Part shown: one piece after another, positions 45,617 to 57,517 of the stretch
How the letters are laid out: each line of letters begins with the position of its first letter
Numbering within the stretch: position 1 is the stretch's first letter
NCBI GenBank assembly: GCA_949290735.1
Contig: CASESV010000009.1
Span: forward strand, 1 to 64,000
DNA length: 64,000 nt
Reading direction: 5' to 3'
Origin: an uncultured Mycoplasmataceae bacterium
GTDB taxonomy: Bacteria; Bacillota_I; Bacilli_A; Mycoplasmatales; Mycoplasmoidaceae
The notes under the pieces: generated by a model
Told to the model about the DNA's origin: nothing
Database searches by the model: none
The model's input: the letters and a program-made list of their open reading frames with translations, nothing else
Translations under genes and position numbers: made by a program

Positions 45617-47413
45617 ATGGATAAAAAATTAATAAGAAATTTTTCAATTATTGCACATATTGATCATGGTAAGTCAACATTAAGTGACAGAATTATTGAA
45701 ATGACAAACACATTATCAAAAAGAGAAATGCAAAACCAAATTCTTGATTCAATGGATATTGAAAGAGAAAGAGGTATTACTATTAAATTAAATGCAATAC
45801 AAATTCTATATAAAGCAAATGATAATAATGAATATACTTTTCATCTTATAGATACACCAGGGCATGTTGACTTCACCTATGAGGTTAGTAGAAGTTTAGC
45901 AGCTTGTGAAGGTGCTTTATTAGTTGTGGATGCGGCACAAGGAATTGAAGCACAAACATTAAGTAATGTCTATTTAGCTCTCGAGAATAATCTTGAAATA
46001 ATTCCTGTGATAAACAAAGTTGATTTACCATCAGCTGATGTTGATAAAGTTAAAAAAGAAATTGAAGATGTTATAGGTCTTGATTGTAGTTATGCTCCTT
46101 GTATTTCAGCCAAAACAGGACTTAATATTAAAGATGTTTTAGAAGCTATAGTAAAATATATTCCAGCTCCAACTGATGCTAATGATGATGCACAATTAAA
46201 AGCTTTAATATTTGATTCATATTATGACTCATATAAGGGTGTAGTCTGTTTTGTAAGAATTAGACAAGGAAAATTAAAAGTTGGTGACAAAATTAAAATG
46301 ATGCAAACTAATAAAGAATTTATTGTAACTGAACTTGGGGTAAGAACTCCAAAAAATATTGATAAAAAAGAATTAGTGTCAGGTGAAGTTGGTTGAGTTG
46401 CAGCAGCAATTAAAACTATTAGAGATGTTGCTGTAGGTGATACTATTACTTTATCTGAAAACCCCACAAATGAACCACTACCAGGTTATAAAAAAATTTT
46501 ACCAATGGTTTATTGTGGTTTATATCCTATAGACACATCAAAATATGAAGATATGAAAGAAGCAATGCAAAAAATTAGCTTAAGTGATGCATCACTTACT
46601 TACGAATATGAAACCTCAAAGGCACTAGGATTTGGTATTAGATGTGGTTTTTTAGGACTACTTCATATGGATGTTATTAAAGAAAGAATAACAAGAGAGT
46701 TTAAGATAGATTTAATTACAACAGCACCAAGTGTGAACTATAAAGTTATTAAAACAAATGGGGAAATTATTGATGTTGATAATCCTTCAAATTTACCAGA
46801 TCCAACTGTTATAAAATCAATTGAAGAACCAATAGTTAAGTTGAGTATAATTGTTCCAGAAGAATATCTTGGTGCTGTTATGGAATTATGCCAAGATTTT
46901 AGAGGAGATTATATAAATCTTGAATATGTAGACCAAACTAGAAGAAAAGTTATTTACAAAATGCCATTAGGCGAGATTATGTATTCTTTTTTTGATAAAT
47001 TAAAATCTGTTTCAAAAGGATATGCAACTATGGATTATGAATTAGATAATTATCGCCATGATAGATTGGTTAAAGTTGATATCTTGCTTAATGGAGATAA
47101 AATTGATGCTTTAAGTTTTATCACTCATTACGACTTTGCACAAAAGAAATCAAGAGTTATTTGTGAAAAATTAAAAGAATTAATACCGAAACATCAATTT
47201 GAAATTCCTGTCCAAGCAGCAATTGGTGGGAAAATTATTGCAAGAGAAACAATTAAAGCAATGAGAAAAAATGTACTTGCTAAATGTTATGGTGGTGATA
47301 TTACAAGAAAGAAAAAATTGCTAGAACAACAAAAAGAAGGAAAGAAAAGATTAAAAGCAATTGGTTCAGTAAGTGTGCCTCAAGATGTATTTGTAAAGGT
47401 TTTAAGTGAATAG
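45617..47413 (+). CDS. lepA: Elongation factor 4 (LepA)
   Basis: A 598-residue translational GTPase that acts on stalled or mistranslocated ribosomes. HIDHGKST (residues 14-21) is the P-loop, RGITIK the switch I, DTPGHVDF the switch II, NKVDLP the guanine-specificity motif. The LepA-specific C-terminal domain ([44 protein letters not shown]) is intact. Length is usual. One TGA encodes Trp near 46394. It is the first of three closely spaced RNA/translation genes. Confidence 0.97.
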
Positions 47414-47414
47414 T

Positions 47415-48185
47415 ATGATATGTTCTATTACATCCCTATCTAATCAAAAAATTAAGAATCTATATAAAGATACTAGAGATACAAAAAAACAATTATTTGT
47501 AATTGAGTCATTTAATTTGATTAAAGAACACATAAATGATTCTGAGTTTTTTGACATCATTTTAACAACACAAGAATTTTTAGACAAAAATCAAATGTTA
47601 AAAAAACATAAAGAAATTATTGTAGTAAATCAAATTATTATTAATAAAATCGCTTTTACAAAATCTCCTGGTGAATGTATTGCTATTAAAAAGCTTAATA
47701 TTATGAATTTTGAAATTAACAAAAATAACAATTATATCATTCTTGATAATATTCAAGACCCAGGCAACATGGCAACAATTATTAGAACATCTGTTGCTTT
47801 AGGTATTAATAATTTTTTTATAAGTGATAAGTCAGTAAGTATTTATAATGATAAATTTTTAAGATCTACCATGGGAACAATTTTCAATATTAAGATTAAT
47901 ATCTATTCAAAATTATTAGATATTATTGATAAACTTGAATCTTTAGGTATAGAATGTATTGCTTCATGTTTAGATAAAACATCATGTTCTTTAGATTTAT
48001 ATAAACCAAAGTCAAAATTTCAAGCTTTTATTTTAGGCAATGAATCTAAAGGGATTAATAAAGAAGTGTTAAGTAAATTAAAAAATAAAATTTATATAAA
48101 AATTAATGATACAGATTCATTAAATGTTGCTTCAGCTGCTTCAATAATTTTATATCAAAAATATTTGTGAGACAAAAATGAATAA
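47415..48185 (+). CDS. SpoU/TrmH family RNA 2'-O-methyltransferase
   Basis: A 256-residue SPOUT enzyme. The N-terminal ~100 residues form a substrate-binding domain (ITSLSNQKIKNLYK). The catalytic part has motif 1 DNIQDPGNMATIIRTS, motif 2 FILGNESKGI and motif 3 IKINDTDSLNVASAASIILY, where the trefoil knot binds S-adenosylmethionine. The target is probably 23S rRNA or tRNA. The real end is 48185, past a TGA read as Trp. It overlaps miaA by eight bases. Confidence 0.9.
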
Positions 48186-49077
48186 AATAATAGTAATAAC
48201 AGGGCCAACAGCATCAGGAAAAACAAATTTAGCTATTAAAATAGCAAAAGATTTTAATGCTGAAATAATTAATGCAGATTCATTTCAAGTTTATAAAGAA
48301 ATTAATGCAGGAGTTAACAAGCCAAGTCAAAAACAAATGCAAGAAATTAAGCATCATCTAATTAATTCATTTTCGATTTATGATACATTTGATATTAAAG
48401 TTTTTCAAGATGAAGCCACTAAGATAATTAAAAGTATTCAAAATAAAAATATTATTATTTGTGGAGGTTCTAATCTTTATATTGATTCTTTGATTAAAGG
48501 ATATAACTTAAATAAATCTTTATCTAGAGAAGATATTGATTATTTTAATGATTGAAATTATGATGATATTTATAACTATGTTTATGAAAGAGACCCTGTT
48601 GAAGCTTTAAAAATCAATTACAATAATAAAAAGAGAATCATTAGAGCTGCGCAAATTATTCATTCTACAAATAATAAAAAATCTGAATTAGATAACCAAA
48701 AAAATCAATATATTTATGATTGTTTTATTATTGTAACAAAAATGGAAAGAGATCAACTTTATAAAAAAATAAATCTCAGAACTGAAAAAATGTTAATGAA
48801 TAAGTGAAAAGATGAAGTTCAAGAATTAATTAAAAAAGATAAAAATGTAATTAATCTTCAAGCATTTAAAGCAATAGGATATAAGCAAATAGCTGATTCT
48901 ATAATTTACAATCAAGATATTGATTTAGAAAAAATAAAACAAATTACTAGAAATCTTGCAAAAAAGCAAATGACATGGTGTAAAACAAAGTATTTAAATA
49001 ATAAATACGAACATGACATAATTAAAGATGATTATGAAACATTGAAAGACAAATTAAATAAATGATTAAACAATTAA
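48178..49077 (+). CDS. miaA: tRNA dimethylallyltransferase
   Basis: A 299-residue enzyme that adds a dimethylallyl group to A37 of tRNAs reading U-starting codons. GPTASGKT (residues 9-16) is the P-loop, NADSFQVYKEINAGVNKPS the substrate-binding segment, and GGSNLYIDSLIKG the family signature; FKAIGYKQI and MTWCKTKY follow in the C-terminal half. Three TGA-Trp codons. It ends eight bases from the convergent fmt gene, with no obvious terminator in the gap. Confidence 0.95.
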
Positions 49078-49085
49078 GTAAGATA

Positions 49086-50024
49086 TTAAATTAATTTTTC
49101 TCCAATTTTAAACTCGTGATGACCATTGATAATATCTTTAACATGCATTGGTTTCTTATTCGGTTGTTGAATAAGATCTAAACAGATATCAAAATCTTTA
49201 GTTGCAACAAATATTCCATTTTTATTTATTTCAACAATTGTTGCAGGGTCTTTTGTAGATTTTGTCATAGTTTTTGAAGCATGATGGATTTTATAAAGAT
49301 TATTTAAATATTTGAATTTAGCAATAGGCTTATCAAATAGACCTCTTATTTTACAATCTATATTATTTATGAAGTCATTAAAATTGATTATTTCATCTTC
49401 CTTTTTAATATTAAAACCTTTTGTTACTTTATTATTATCTTGTTCAATTGATTTAACATTATTAGATAGTAAGTCAAAGAAATGTTTTTTTATCATTTCT
49501 TGAGCAAGATTAGTTAATTTTATTAACATCGTCTTATAAGTATCATTTTCTAAAATATCTATACTTTGTTGAAAAATGATATTACCAGCATCCATTTCTT
49601 TGACTGTATACATTAATGTTATACCTGTTTTCTTATCTCCATTGATAATTGCTCAATGGATAGGCGCTCCACCCCTTAATTTAGGTAGTAATGATGCATG
49701 AATATTAACTGTTCCATATTTTGGAATCATTAATATAGAACTTGGTATAAATTGCCCATATGCACAAGTGATAATGATATCTGGCTCTAATTCTTTTATA
49801 TCTTCATATGATTCTGAAATTTTATTAGGTTGGATGATTTTAATATCATTTTCAAGGCAAAAAGATTTTACTTCTGAATATACTATTTCTTTTTTTCTAT
49901 TAATCTCTTTATCTGGTTGGCTTACAACTAAAACTAAATTAATATCTAACCCAAATAGAGTGCTTAAACATTCTTTAGCTATCCATGGTGTACCAAAAAA
50001 AATAACTCTTGGTTTATTATTCAT
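49086..50024 (-). CDS. fmt: Methionyl-tRNA formyltransferase
   Basis: A 312-residue enzyme formylating initiator Met-tRNA with 10-formyl-tetrahydrofolate. [17 protein letters not shown] begins the Rossmann-like domain; [18 protein letters not shown] contains the catalytic Asn/His region ([12 protein letters not shown]), and MDAGNI the catalytic Asp. The C-terminal OB-fold is at about 205-312. TGA within the middle is Trp. It lies one base downstream of the Lys/Glu-rich protein gene, so they form an operon. Confidence 0.95.
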
Positions 50025-50025
50025 A

Positions 50026-50700
50026 TTATGCCTTTTTATTTTTTTGTTTTTCTTTTTGTTTTTGTTTTTTTATATTTTCTTTTTCTAATTTTTTTTGTTG
50101 GATTTTTTCATTTTTTAATTTTGCTTCATCTTCTTTTTCTTTAATTGGTTTAATTCATTCTCATTCTTTTTTGAAATTCAAATTATCAGAAGCTTTAATA
50201 ACTCTATCAGTTTGCTTTTTATTTATTTTAATATATGTTATTTTGGCTTCAATAATTCTTGGTTCATCTATTTTTTTAGTTTTAGCATTTCTAGTAATAA
50301 AGTACAAGCATCAATATTCATCCCTATTCTTCATTTTTTCTTTTTTCTTTTTTTCTTTATATGCTTTTGGATCTTTCTTTTTTTCTAATTTTTCTTGTTC
50401 TTTTCTTTTTTTCTTTTCAATTTTATGTTTTTGTTTTAATTCTTTTGTAAGCAAATTTGAAGAATCATTTGGATCTGGTCTTTTAACCACAAATAATTCG
50501 ACTATTTCTTTTCCAACTTCATTATGATCTTTTAAATATTTTTTAACAGTTACTCAAGCTTCACTTTCTAATTTTTTTCTTTTTCCTGATATTACTTGCT
50601 GCCCTTGTTCTTTCTTTTTCTTTCTACTTCTCATAAAGAAAAATATTCCAAGTGGAACAATTAGAATTAGCAGAATAAGAAACATATTATTATTGCCCAT
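50026..50700 (-). CDS. Lys/Glu-rich protein with N-terminal membrane helix, possibly DUF5385
   Basis: A 224-residue protein starting [22 protein letters not shown], a single membrane anchor, followed by a cytosolic region. Two charged coiled-coil-like stretches (about residues 85-120 and the last 40 residues) are almost entirely Lys, Glu and Gln. Between them is a more ordered domain ([14 protein letters not shown]...[13 protein letters not shown]). It may belong to mollicute family DUF5385; I cannot confirm. It starts about 100 bases from the divergent rpsT gene and runs into fmt. Open plus-strand frames opposite it are artefacts of its composition. Confidence 0.7.
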
Positions 50701-50769
50701 AATTTATCTCCGAGAATCATTAAAATTATACAATATTAATTTTTTAAATTAATTTTAAATGATTTGTAT

Positions 50770-50775
50770 TATAAT
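50770..50775 (+). promoter_or_regulatory. rpsT -10 element
   Basis: TATAAT at 50770-50775 lies 28 bases before the rpsT ATG at 50804, with GAAAGG (50792-50797) as a ribosome site. Confidence 0.5.
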
Positions 50776-50803
50776 TAGTCTTGTATTTTATGAAAGGTTT
50801 GTA

Positions 50804-51049
50804 ATGGCAAATATTAAGTCTAATAAAAAGAGACATGCACAAGATGAAAAGAAAAGAGTTTTAAATCATTCTAAAAATTCAGAAGTGCGTACAAGAGTTA
50901 AAAAAGCAAGATCTTCAGGTGATGAAAAACAATTACCAGAAGTTTATTCTTGTGCTGATAAAGCTGCTAAAAGAGGCAGAATTCACAAAAACAAAGCTAA
51001 TCGTATTAAATCTAGAACAACAAAAGCAGTAACTAAATCTAAAAAATAA
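50804..51049 (+). CDS. rpsT: 30S ribosomal protein S20
   Basis: An 81-residue basic, all-helical protein binding 16S rRNA. MANIKSNKKRHAQDEKKR and the KAAKRGRIHKNKANRIKSRTTKAV C-terminus match the family. The ATG at 50804 is preferred over an upstream in-frame one because it gives the standard N-terminus and is preceded by GAAAGG. It is a single-gene unit with a possible terminator at 51108-51133. Confidence 0.96.
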   Translation: MANIKSNKKRHAQDEKKRVLNHSKNSEVRTRVKKARSSGDEKQLPEVYSCADKAAKRGRIHKNKANRIKSRTTKAVTKSKK

Positions 51050-51107
51050 TATTCTTATTAATATAAGCAAGATGAAATTCCAAAAATTTTTTTGCTATAG
51101 TCATTAT

Positions 51108-51133
51108 ACTTTTAATTATAAAATTAAAAGTTT
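51108..51133 (+). terminator. Hairpin after rpsT, possible terminator
   Basis: ACTTTTAATT (51108-51117) pairs fully with AATTAAAAGT (51122-51131) around a four-base loop, but only three T follow, so termination may be weak. Confidence 0.45.
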
Positions 51134-51137
51134 GTGG

Positions 51138-51280
51138 TAAAATTTAGTTGTATAAAGAAAGTAGTGTAAAACTCACCTGACATTTCTCCTTTTTTGTAAA
51201 TGTAGGTATATAAGCTTTAAGTTATAAAACTAAGATTATATGAGTCATACATATTTTTTTATATGTGTGACTCTTTCTTT
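51138..51280 (+). promoter_or_regulatory. infC operon promoter, leader and attenuator
   Basis: TAAAAT (51138-51143, after TGTGG) is a plausible extended -10. The leader has a hairpin ACCTGACATTT/AAATGTAGGT (51175-51185 with 51198-51207, one bulged G) and then a 13-pair hairpin (51242-51254 with 51261-51273, one G-T) ending in a T-rich run. This terminator sits only about 25 bases before the infC ATG, with no later promoter seen, as expected for L20-controlled attenuation known from B. subtilis. No clear antiterminator was found. Confidence 0.6.
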
Positions 51281-51303
51281 ATACATATTAAAATGAGGTA
51301 TTA

Positions 51304-51834
51304 ATGATTGAAAAACCAAAAAAAGATACACCAATGATCAATGAAAATATTAAATTAAAAAATTTAAATGTAATTGGTGAAAATGGTGAGAATCTAGGGT
51401 TAATGCTAACATCAGAAGCATTAAAAATCGCTCAATCTAAAGGATTAGACTTAGTTCTTATTTCATATAAGGATAATAAGGCAATAGCTAAAATTCTTGA
51501 TTATGGTAAGTTTAAATATAACCAAAAAAGAAAAGAAAGAGACGCTAGAAAAAATCAAACAATAATAAAAAATAAAGAAGTTAAAGTTAAACCTTTGATT
51601 GGTGATCATGACCTACAAGTAAGAGCGAATAATACTCTAAAATGATTAGCAGATGGTGATAGAGTTACATTTATCATTGAAGCTAGAGGAAGAATGTCCA
51701 CAAAACCAGAATATGTAACAATGGTTTATGATAAGTTTATGAAATTGCTTGGAGATCATGCAAAAATTCAAACTGAAATGAAAAAAATAAATGATTTTAG
51801 ATATGCAACAGTGTTAGTGCCAAATAAAAAATAG
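51304..51834 (+). CDS. infC: Translation initiation factor IF-3
   Basis: A 176-residue factor that keeps 30S subunits free and checks initiator tRNA. INENIKLKNLNVIGENGENLG is the N-terminal domain, the KILDYGKFKYNQKRKERDARKNQ linker/helix is the family signature, and KPLIGDHDLQVRANNTLKWLADGDRVTFIIEARGRM the C-terminal domain. It starts with ordinary ATG, unlike the AUU of many species. First gene of infC-rpmI-rplT. Confidence 0.97.
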
Positions 51835-51843
51835 GAGGTAGAA

Positions 51844-52035
51844 ATGAAAATTAGAGCTAAAACTAAAAGTTCAGCATCTAAGAGATTTACTAGAACTAAA
51901 TCTGGTAAATTAAAAAGAAAACATGCTTACCGTAGTCATATGGCTATAGGTTCTACAACAAAACAAAGAAGACAATTAAGAAAAGATGGATTAGTTCATA
52001 AATCAGATCACAAAAGATTTGATCAATGTTGTTAA
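51844..52035 (+). CDS. rpmI: 50S ribosomal protein L35
   Basis: A 63-residue very basic protein beginning MKIRAKTKSSASKRFTRT, with KHAYRSHMA and TTKQRRQLRK, all usual for L35. AGGAGG (51835 onward) precedes the ATG at 51844. It lies between infC and rplT. Confidence 0.97.
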   Translation: MKIRAKTKSSASKRFTRTKSGKLKRKHAYRSHMAIGSTTKQRRQLRKDGLVHKSDHKRFDQCC

Positions 52036-52054
52036 TTATTAAAAGGAGGAAATT

Positions 52055-52399
52055 ATGAGAGTAAAAGGTGGTCCTGCTACTAGAAGACGTAGAAAAAAAT
52101 GATTAGAACAAGCTGAAGGTTCATGAGGAACTAGACATACATCATTTAAAATCGCAAAACAAACAGTCATTAGAGCGGCTGAGTATGCATATAATGATAG
52201 AAGAAAAAGAAAAAATGATTTTAGAAAATTATGAATAGCAAGAATTAATGCTGCAGTTAGACCAATGGGTTACACATATAGTGATTTTATGCACAAACTA
52301 AAAGTTAATAATATCGAAATTAACCGTAAAGTATTATCTGAATTAGCTATTAATAATCCAAAAGAATTTGGAGCTTTAGTTAATAAAGTAATGAAATAA
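52055..52399 (+). CDS. rplT: 50S ribosomal protein L20
   Basis: A 114-residue protein needed early in 50S assembly; in Firmicutes it also represses its operon by binding the infC leader. [52 protein letters not shown] and the C-terminal NRKVLSELAINNP are diagnostic. AAAGGAGG precedes the ATG at 52055. Three TGA-Trp codons. Confidence 0.97.
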
Positions 52400-52416
52400 T
52401 TAATTTAATTATTTAG

Positions 52417-52422
52417 TATAAT
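52417..52422 (+). promoter_or_regulatory. -10 element of the 52446-55843 gene pair
   Basis: TATAAT 23 bases before the ATG at 52446; ATAAGG precedes the ATG as a weak ribosome site. Confidence 0.45.
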
Positions 52423-52445
52423 AAAAATAGCAATATAAGGTCATT

Positions 52446-53765
52446 ATGTACAATAAAGAAATTTATCAAGATTGAGAATTACATCCTGATGCAACACAAT
52501 TAGAAATTAAATATAAGTTTTTTGTTAAATTTATAGATGTTTTGAATGTTAAGTCATTAATTCACAAGGGTGATTCAGCTATTCAAAATCAATTTTCTAA
52601 TAAAGATGTAATTAGAAAATGACAAAATTTTAAATTAAGTAAAATTTTAAATCAATTTAATGAAATATCAGATTATAGATTCCCTGAAAATGAGTGATTT
52701 CAAAGTGAAAATATTTTTCATAAATCAATATTTATGTTAGGAGATATATTAAATTCACTTAAGGTTACAAATTATAAAGCTAATGAATTGGAAATCTATT
52801 ATGAACCAGTAATGTTTAAGTTAGCTCAAAAAAATTTAAATATTAATGAATTAGAAGAATGAGTATCAATGTTATCTACAAGAGTCAAATCTTATAATAC
52901 CAATAGTAAAATAAAATTTGATCTTGCTATTACTATTGATAAAAATAATGTGAATAACATTATGTGATTTATTGAAAACTTGTGTTTATGTTTTAAAGAT
53001 ATTAGTTCTTGATATCAAAATCAATTTGCTATTAAGGATGTACCACCAAATGAAAAAAATATTATTATTAATGTAATGAATCACATGATTGTTTATGCAT
53101 TATCTGATTTTTACATTAAATTACATTCTGTATATGAAAAGAGAAGTTTTCATGAAACATATGAAGTGGTATTATCAAAAATATCAAATTTATTAAATGA
53201 TGGTAGATTTGCGATAAATGCATACAAAGAGATATCTATTTTTTTATCAAAAATTCTAGCAGATGGATATATTTCACATAATGATTCAATTATTAAGAAT
53301 TTTATGTCTATAATTAATGTTTCATGTTCAGATGCAAACAAAGAAAAATTTGAAGATGCTATTTTTAAATTACTTAATAATAAAGAAGAATATAAAAAAA
53401 TAGTTTCAAAAAATTTAGCACATAAAGAATTAATTGAAAAACAAAAACAGGAATTATCAAACCAAAGAATTGAAAATAGTGAACAAGTTGTCAGTTTAGA
53501 TAAAGCTTTGAATACAAATTTAGTTAATAATAGCGATGTTCATGAATTAGATAATAATAAAAAATATACTTCTGAAATTAAATTAACATTAGAAGAACAA
53601 GATCAATTGTTGGATGAATTGGAAAATTTTAGCAAGAAACATCAACAACAAAAGCAAGATAAATCAAATATTAATCTCAAATCTATCTTCAAAGATACTA
53701 AATCAATTGATGAAGATATTACTTGAGGAGAAGTTATTAGTACAAGTAAATTAGGAGGCGAATAA
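52446..53765 (+). CDS. Hypothetical cytosolic protein paired with a pseudo-ABC protein
   Basis: A 439-residue protein of unknown family. Residues 1-~320 look largely helical and ordered (MYNKEIYQDWELHPDATQ; many Phe, Tyr and Trp, with several TGA-Trp codons); residues ~330-420 are Gln/Glu/Lys-rich with coiled-coil character; it ends KLGGE. No membrane helix or signal. Its stop codon shares a base with the ATG of the next gene (TAATG at 53763-53767), implying coupled synthesis and a shared complex. It follows rplT but has its own promoter. Confidence 0.7.
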
Positions 53766-55843
53766 TGTCAGGTATTTTAATTAAAAATGTCAAATATATA
53801 AAAGACACAAAATTATATTTATCAAACATCAATTTATTGGTAAATTATGATGAAAATTTAGTTATAGTAGCAAAAGATTCTGATGATATTAAAAGTTGTC
53901 AATATTTAACTAGACTAATAGCTTCAAATTTAAAACCTACTACAGGTACATTAGATTATGCAAAGACAAATGATAACAGAATTGTTATTGGATTTAATAA
54001 TTTTGAAAACATCATTAAGAAAAATATTAAAGTAAGTGATTTTATCAAAACATTAATTAAAACCCAAAAATTATCTCAACAAAACCTTTCTGAAATTGAA
54101 GAACTTAAAGAAATCCTTATAATACATGATTATTACAATAAAACAACAGGTTCATTAAATCATCAACAATTATTTACTTTAAATCTATTATCATTATTAA
54201 TTGTTAAACCACACATGATTTTTATTGATCATTTAAATTTACCTGGTAGTTCTAAAATTCATGCAGCAATTTTAAGTTATTTAAAAGAATATTGTAAATC
54301 ATACAAAATTAGAATGGTTATTTCATCTAATGAAAAATTTGTACAGGACATTATTGCTGACAGAAAACTTGTTGTTTCAAAATCAAAAATAATAACAGAT
54401 AATTTAATTAAAAGAGATAGTCAATTAAAAAGTATTGAAGTTGATAACAAAACAAAAGCTTTTGATTTAGAAGAAGATATTCAAGCTGTTTTAAATAATA
54501 AGGCTCCAACAAAAAAAGTTGGAATAGAAACTAGTGATCTTCCAGATAAGAAAATAATGGATCAATTAACTAAAGCTCTTGATGATACATTTGAACCAAT
54601 TAAAGAAGAGTATCCATCTAAAACTTCTTATACAAATGATTTACTAACAACAAAATATGAAGATGAATTAAATACAAATGAATTTCAGTATACTAACAGT
54701 CCATTGAATGAGAAATTTACTGGATCATTAGAATTTGAAAAAGAAGAAATTAAACAAAAAACAAGAAGATTCAATGACGATTCTAAAGATGTTTTAGAAG
54801 ATATTAAGATTTCTCAACCAAATAAAATACATTCTTCTACTAAACCATTTAATTCATCATCAAATATTGATAATAATTTATTAACAAATGATTTTTTGGC
54901 TGATTTAAAAGAAACTTACACAATAAGAAGAGAATTAGGTCAACAAATTAAGAGTCCTGATTTTACTCGTTTGAATCCAGATTTGCAATTAAAGGTATTT
55001 GATAATTATGAAAGAGCAGATTCATTAATAAAAGAGACAGATCCAGATGGTCTTTATGATCCTTATAAACAAGAAACAGTTGAAATTAATAGAAAAGATT
55101 ATTTACATGAACCAAGAAATAATACTGTTACAAAAATGCTAATTGAAGAAACTATTCATACTAGTAATATAGATGATGAAATAGAATATACATCAACAAG
55201 TCGTTATGAAACTGAAGAAATAAAAGACAATACTTTAAACAATGTTATTGATAATGTAGCTACAAGTGCTTATTTTGATAATGAAGATGATTTTGTAACA
55301 TACAAATATAAAACTTCTCAAACAAAAGATAGTAAACCAACTGGTGATTTCTTATATCATGATAATGAAAAGAAAAATAAACCTAAAAAATCATCTTGAA
55401 GAGATAGATTTGTTAAAAAAGATGTTGATAAGGCTTTATCAGAAGAAATATATGGTAAACAAAGAACTACTAAGACAACAAATAGTTTTAGTGATGAACT
55501 TGATGATTTTACAAAAGATTTAAAAAATGCTGAACCAACATCAAAAACAACTTCAATTTTAAATAATAACACATCAAAATATTACAATACATCAGATTCA
55601 CAAGAATTATTTGAAGATGATTCTAAAACTTCAAGTTTTAGAAATGAAACAAAAATAAATCGTCCAACAAGAAATTTCACTAAGACATCTCCAATAAATA
55701 AAGAAACTTCAGAGTTTAGAAAACCTCCAAAAACTATTGCAATTAAACAAAGATCAAAGAAAAATTTAATTGAAAGACTATATGATGAAGCTTTAGAAGA
55801 TAATGAAATAATTGAAGGTTTTAAAGACCAAAAATTTAAATAA
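53765..55843 (+). CDS. Degenerate ABC-ATPase-like protein with long disordered tail
   Basis: A 692-residue protein. Residues 1-~215 follow the ABC ATPase order but with broken motifs: the Walker A position reads AKDSDDIKS (36-44, glycines lost), then LTRLIASNLKPTTGTL as in real ABC proteins; the signature LSGGQ position reads SLNHQQ (130-135); Walker B reads MIFIDHL (151-157) with His instead of the catalytic Glu; the H-loop His is absent. ATP hydrolysis is unlikely. Residues ~220-692 are Asp/Glu/Lys/Thr-rich and predicted by eye to be disordered. Coupled to the gene before it; a DUF3137-like membrane protein follows. Confidence 0.65.
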
Positions 55844-55923
55844 TGTATTATTTAATAAACAATAATGAGAAAAAGTTAAAAAAATTGTATATAATTATAT
55901 TATTGTAATGATAGGGGTCTCAA

Positions 55924-57510
55924 ATGGAAAGAAATTCTATTAAAGCAGAAGAAATTAAACTTCCAGAAGGATATGATATCATCAATGATTATCAAGAAAA
56001 CACTGAACAAGCTGTAGTTGATAATTTATTTGACTACTTTGGTCGTGTATACTATAAGAATTATGGGAACACTGAAGTAAAAAAAGTAAGAAATCATTAC
56101 ATTTCTAAGCATGATTTAAATTTATTTAGATTATTAAATAAAAAGATTATAAAATTTGGAGTTGCAGTTGCTGTTTTAATAATCTTAGCAATCATTGGTT
56201 ATGTTTTATTTTACTTTTTAGCAGGAGCTACATTTGCAGATGTATTCAATTTAGCTGCCACCAATGCAGGTGTTAATGGATGATCAGAAGATGCATGAAG
56301 AGCACTATTCATAGTAATATTCACTATTATTTGTTTAGTTCTTTTTGCTGGTTTAATTTGCTTAGGCTTTGCAATTTATTGATTATGTATCAGAGGTATT
56401 GAATCAAAACGGATTCATGCTAAAATAGATGACTGAAATGCAGTTTTTGGTTCATTCTGTCACAATTTAAGTAAATCTGGAATTCACAATGCTATTCAAT
56501 CAGCAATTCCAACATTAGTTTTTGACAAACATACACCAACATATGATCGTAAAACTTATAATTTACATTCACGTATTTATAGTTTTGCAGATATTCCTAG
56601 AGATGCTAAGAAAATTGATTTCAAAAATCTAATCTCAGGATTTTATAAAGGTAGTCCTTTCTCAATTTCATATTCAGCATGAGAATGATTTAGAGAAGCT
56701 AAAGTTGTTAATGAAAAGACAAATAATGATGGACATAAGGTCTTTGTAAATGTTAAGAGATCGTTAAGAAGATTTGAAGATCAAATATGTGTTTTAACAG
56801 TTGATAGTTTTGCTGAAAATAAATTAAATTTTGTATTAAATAACCCAGATGGTAAAAATTTAAGATTACAAAATAAAATCTTTAACAATGTTTTCTCATT
56901 AGCAGTTAACAATCCAAAATTAGCTTATACAGTGTTTACTCCATATGTACAACACACATTAGCTAGATGTAAAACTTGATGTGATGCTGCTAGATCTATT
57001 CGTCAAGTTATTAAAGAAGGATCAAAAATTTATGTAGTATTTGATGGTAAATCAGATTTCTTTAAATTTGACAGAATTGTTGATCCTAAATTAAATTATG
57101 TATTTAATACACGTGATACTTATACTAATGTTGTAATTAATAACGATTCTAGAATTCAATCTAAACAAAAACTATTTGCTATTGGTTCACTAGATGAAAC
57201 AGCATCATTAATGACTGAGTATATTTTAGAAGAATTAGATATCTTATTCACTGCATTAGAAATGGCAACATGTTACCCATTAGATAATTCTATTATTGCT
57301 AAACAAAAATCAAAACAAACTTTATACGATGTTTTAGAAAAGAAACAAAACGAAAATATTAATTTAAAATATAGAAATATAAGTGATTTAAATGATAGAT
57401 TAATTTATGATGTTCCAGTTGCTAATATTGATTTAAGTCAGCCATGACAACCTAAATTTGAAGGTGAAAGAATTTCATTAAAAGAAGATAAATCTTTTCT
57501 TGATAATTAA
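55924..57510 (+). CDS. DUF3137-like membrane protein
   Basis: A 528-residue protein with a ~75-residue cytosolic N-terminus, two membrane helices (about residues 78-105 and 128-158), and a large cytosolic C-terminal domain. The NNVFSLAVNNPKLAYTVFTPYVQHTL segment followed by a D-G-K-x-x-F-F-x-F strand resembles DUF3137, a widespread family of unknown function. The C-terminal third (residues ~440-528) is Asn/Lys-rich and mobile-looking. AGGGG precedes the ATG. It follows the pseudo-ABC gene by 80 bases, with its own promoter (TATAATTATATTATTG region), and ends at a strong terminator. Confidence 0.7.
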
Positions 57511-57517
57511 TTAAGAT

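Noticed and set aside
49768-50527. Long open frames on the plus strand rich in Phe and Ser
   Set aside because: They lie opposite fmt and the Lys/Glu-rich gene, whose AAA/GAA codons read as TTT/TTC on the other strand. No promoter, ribosome site or family match.
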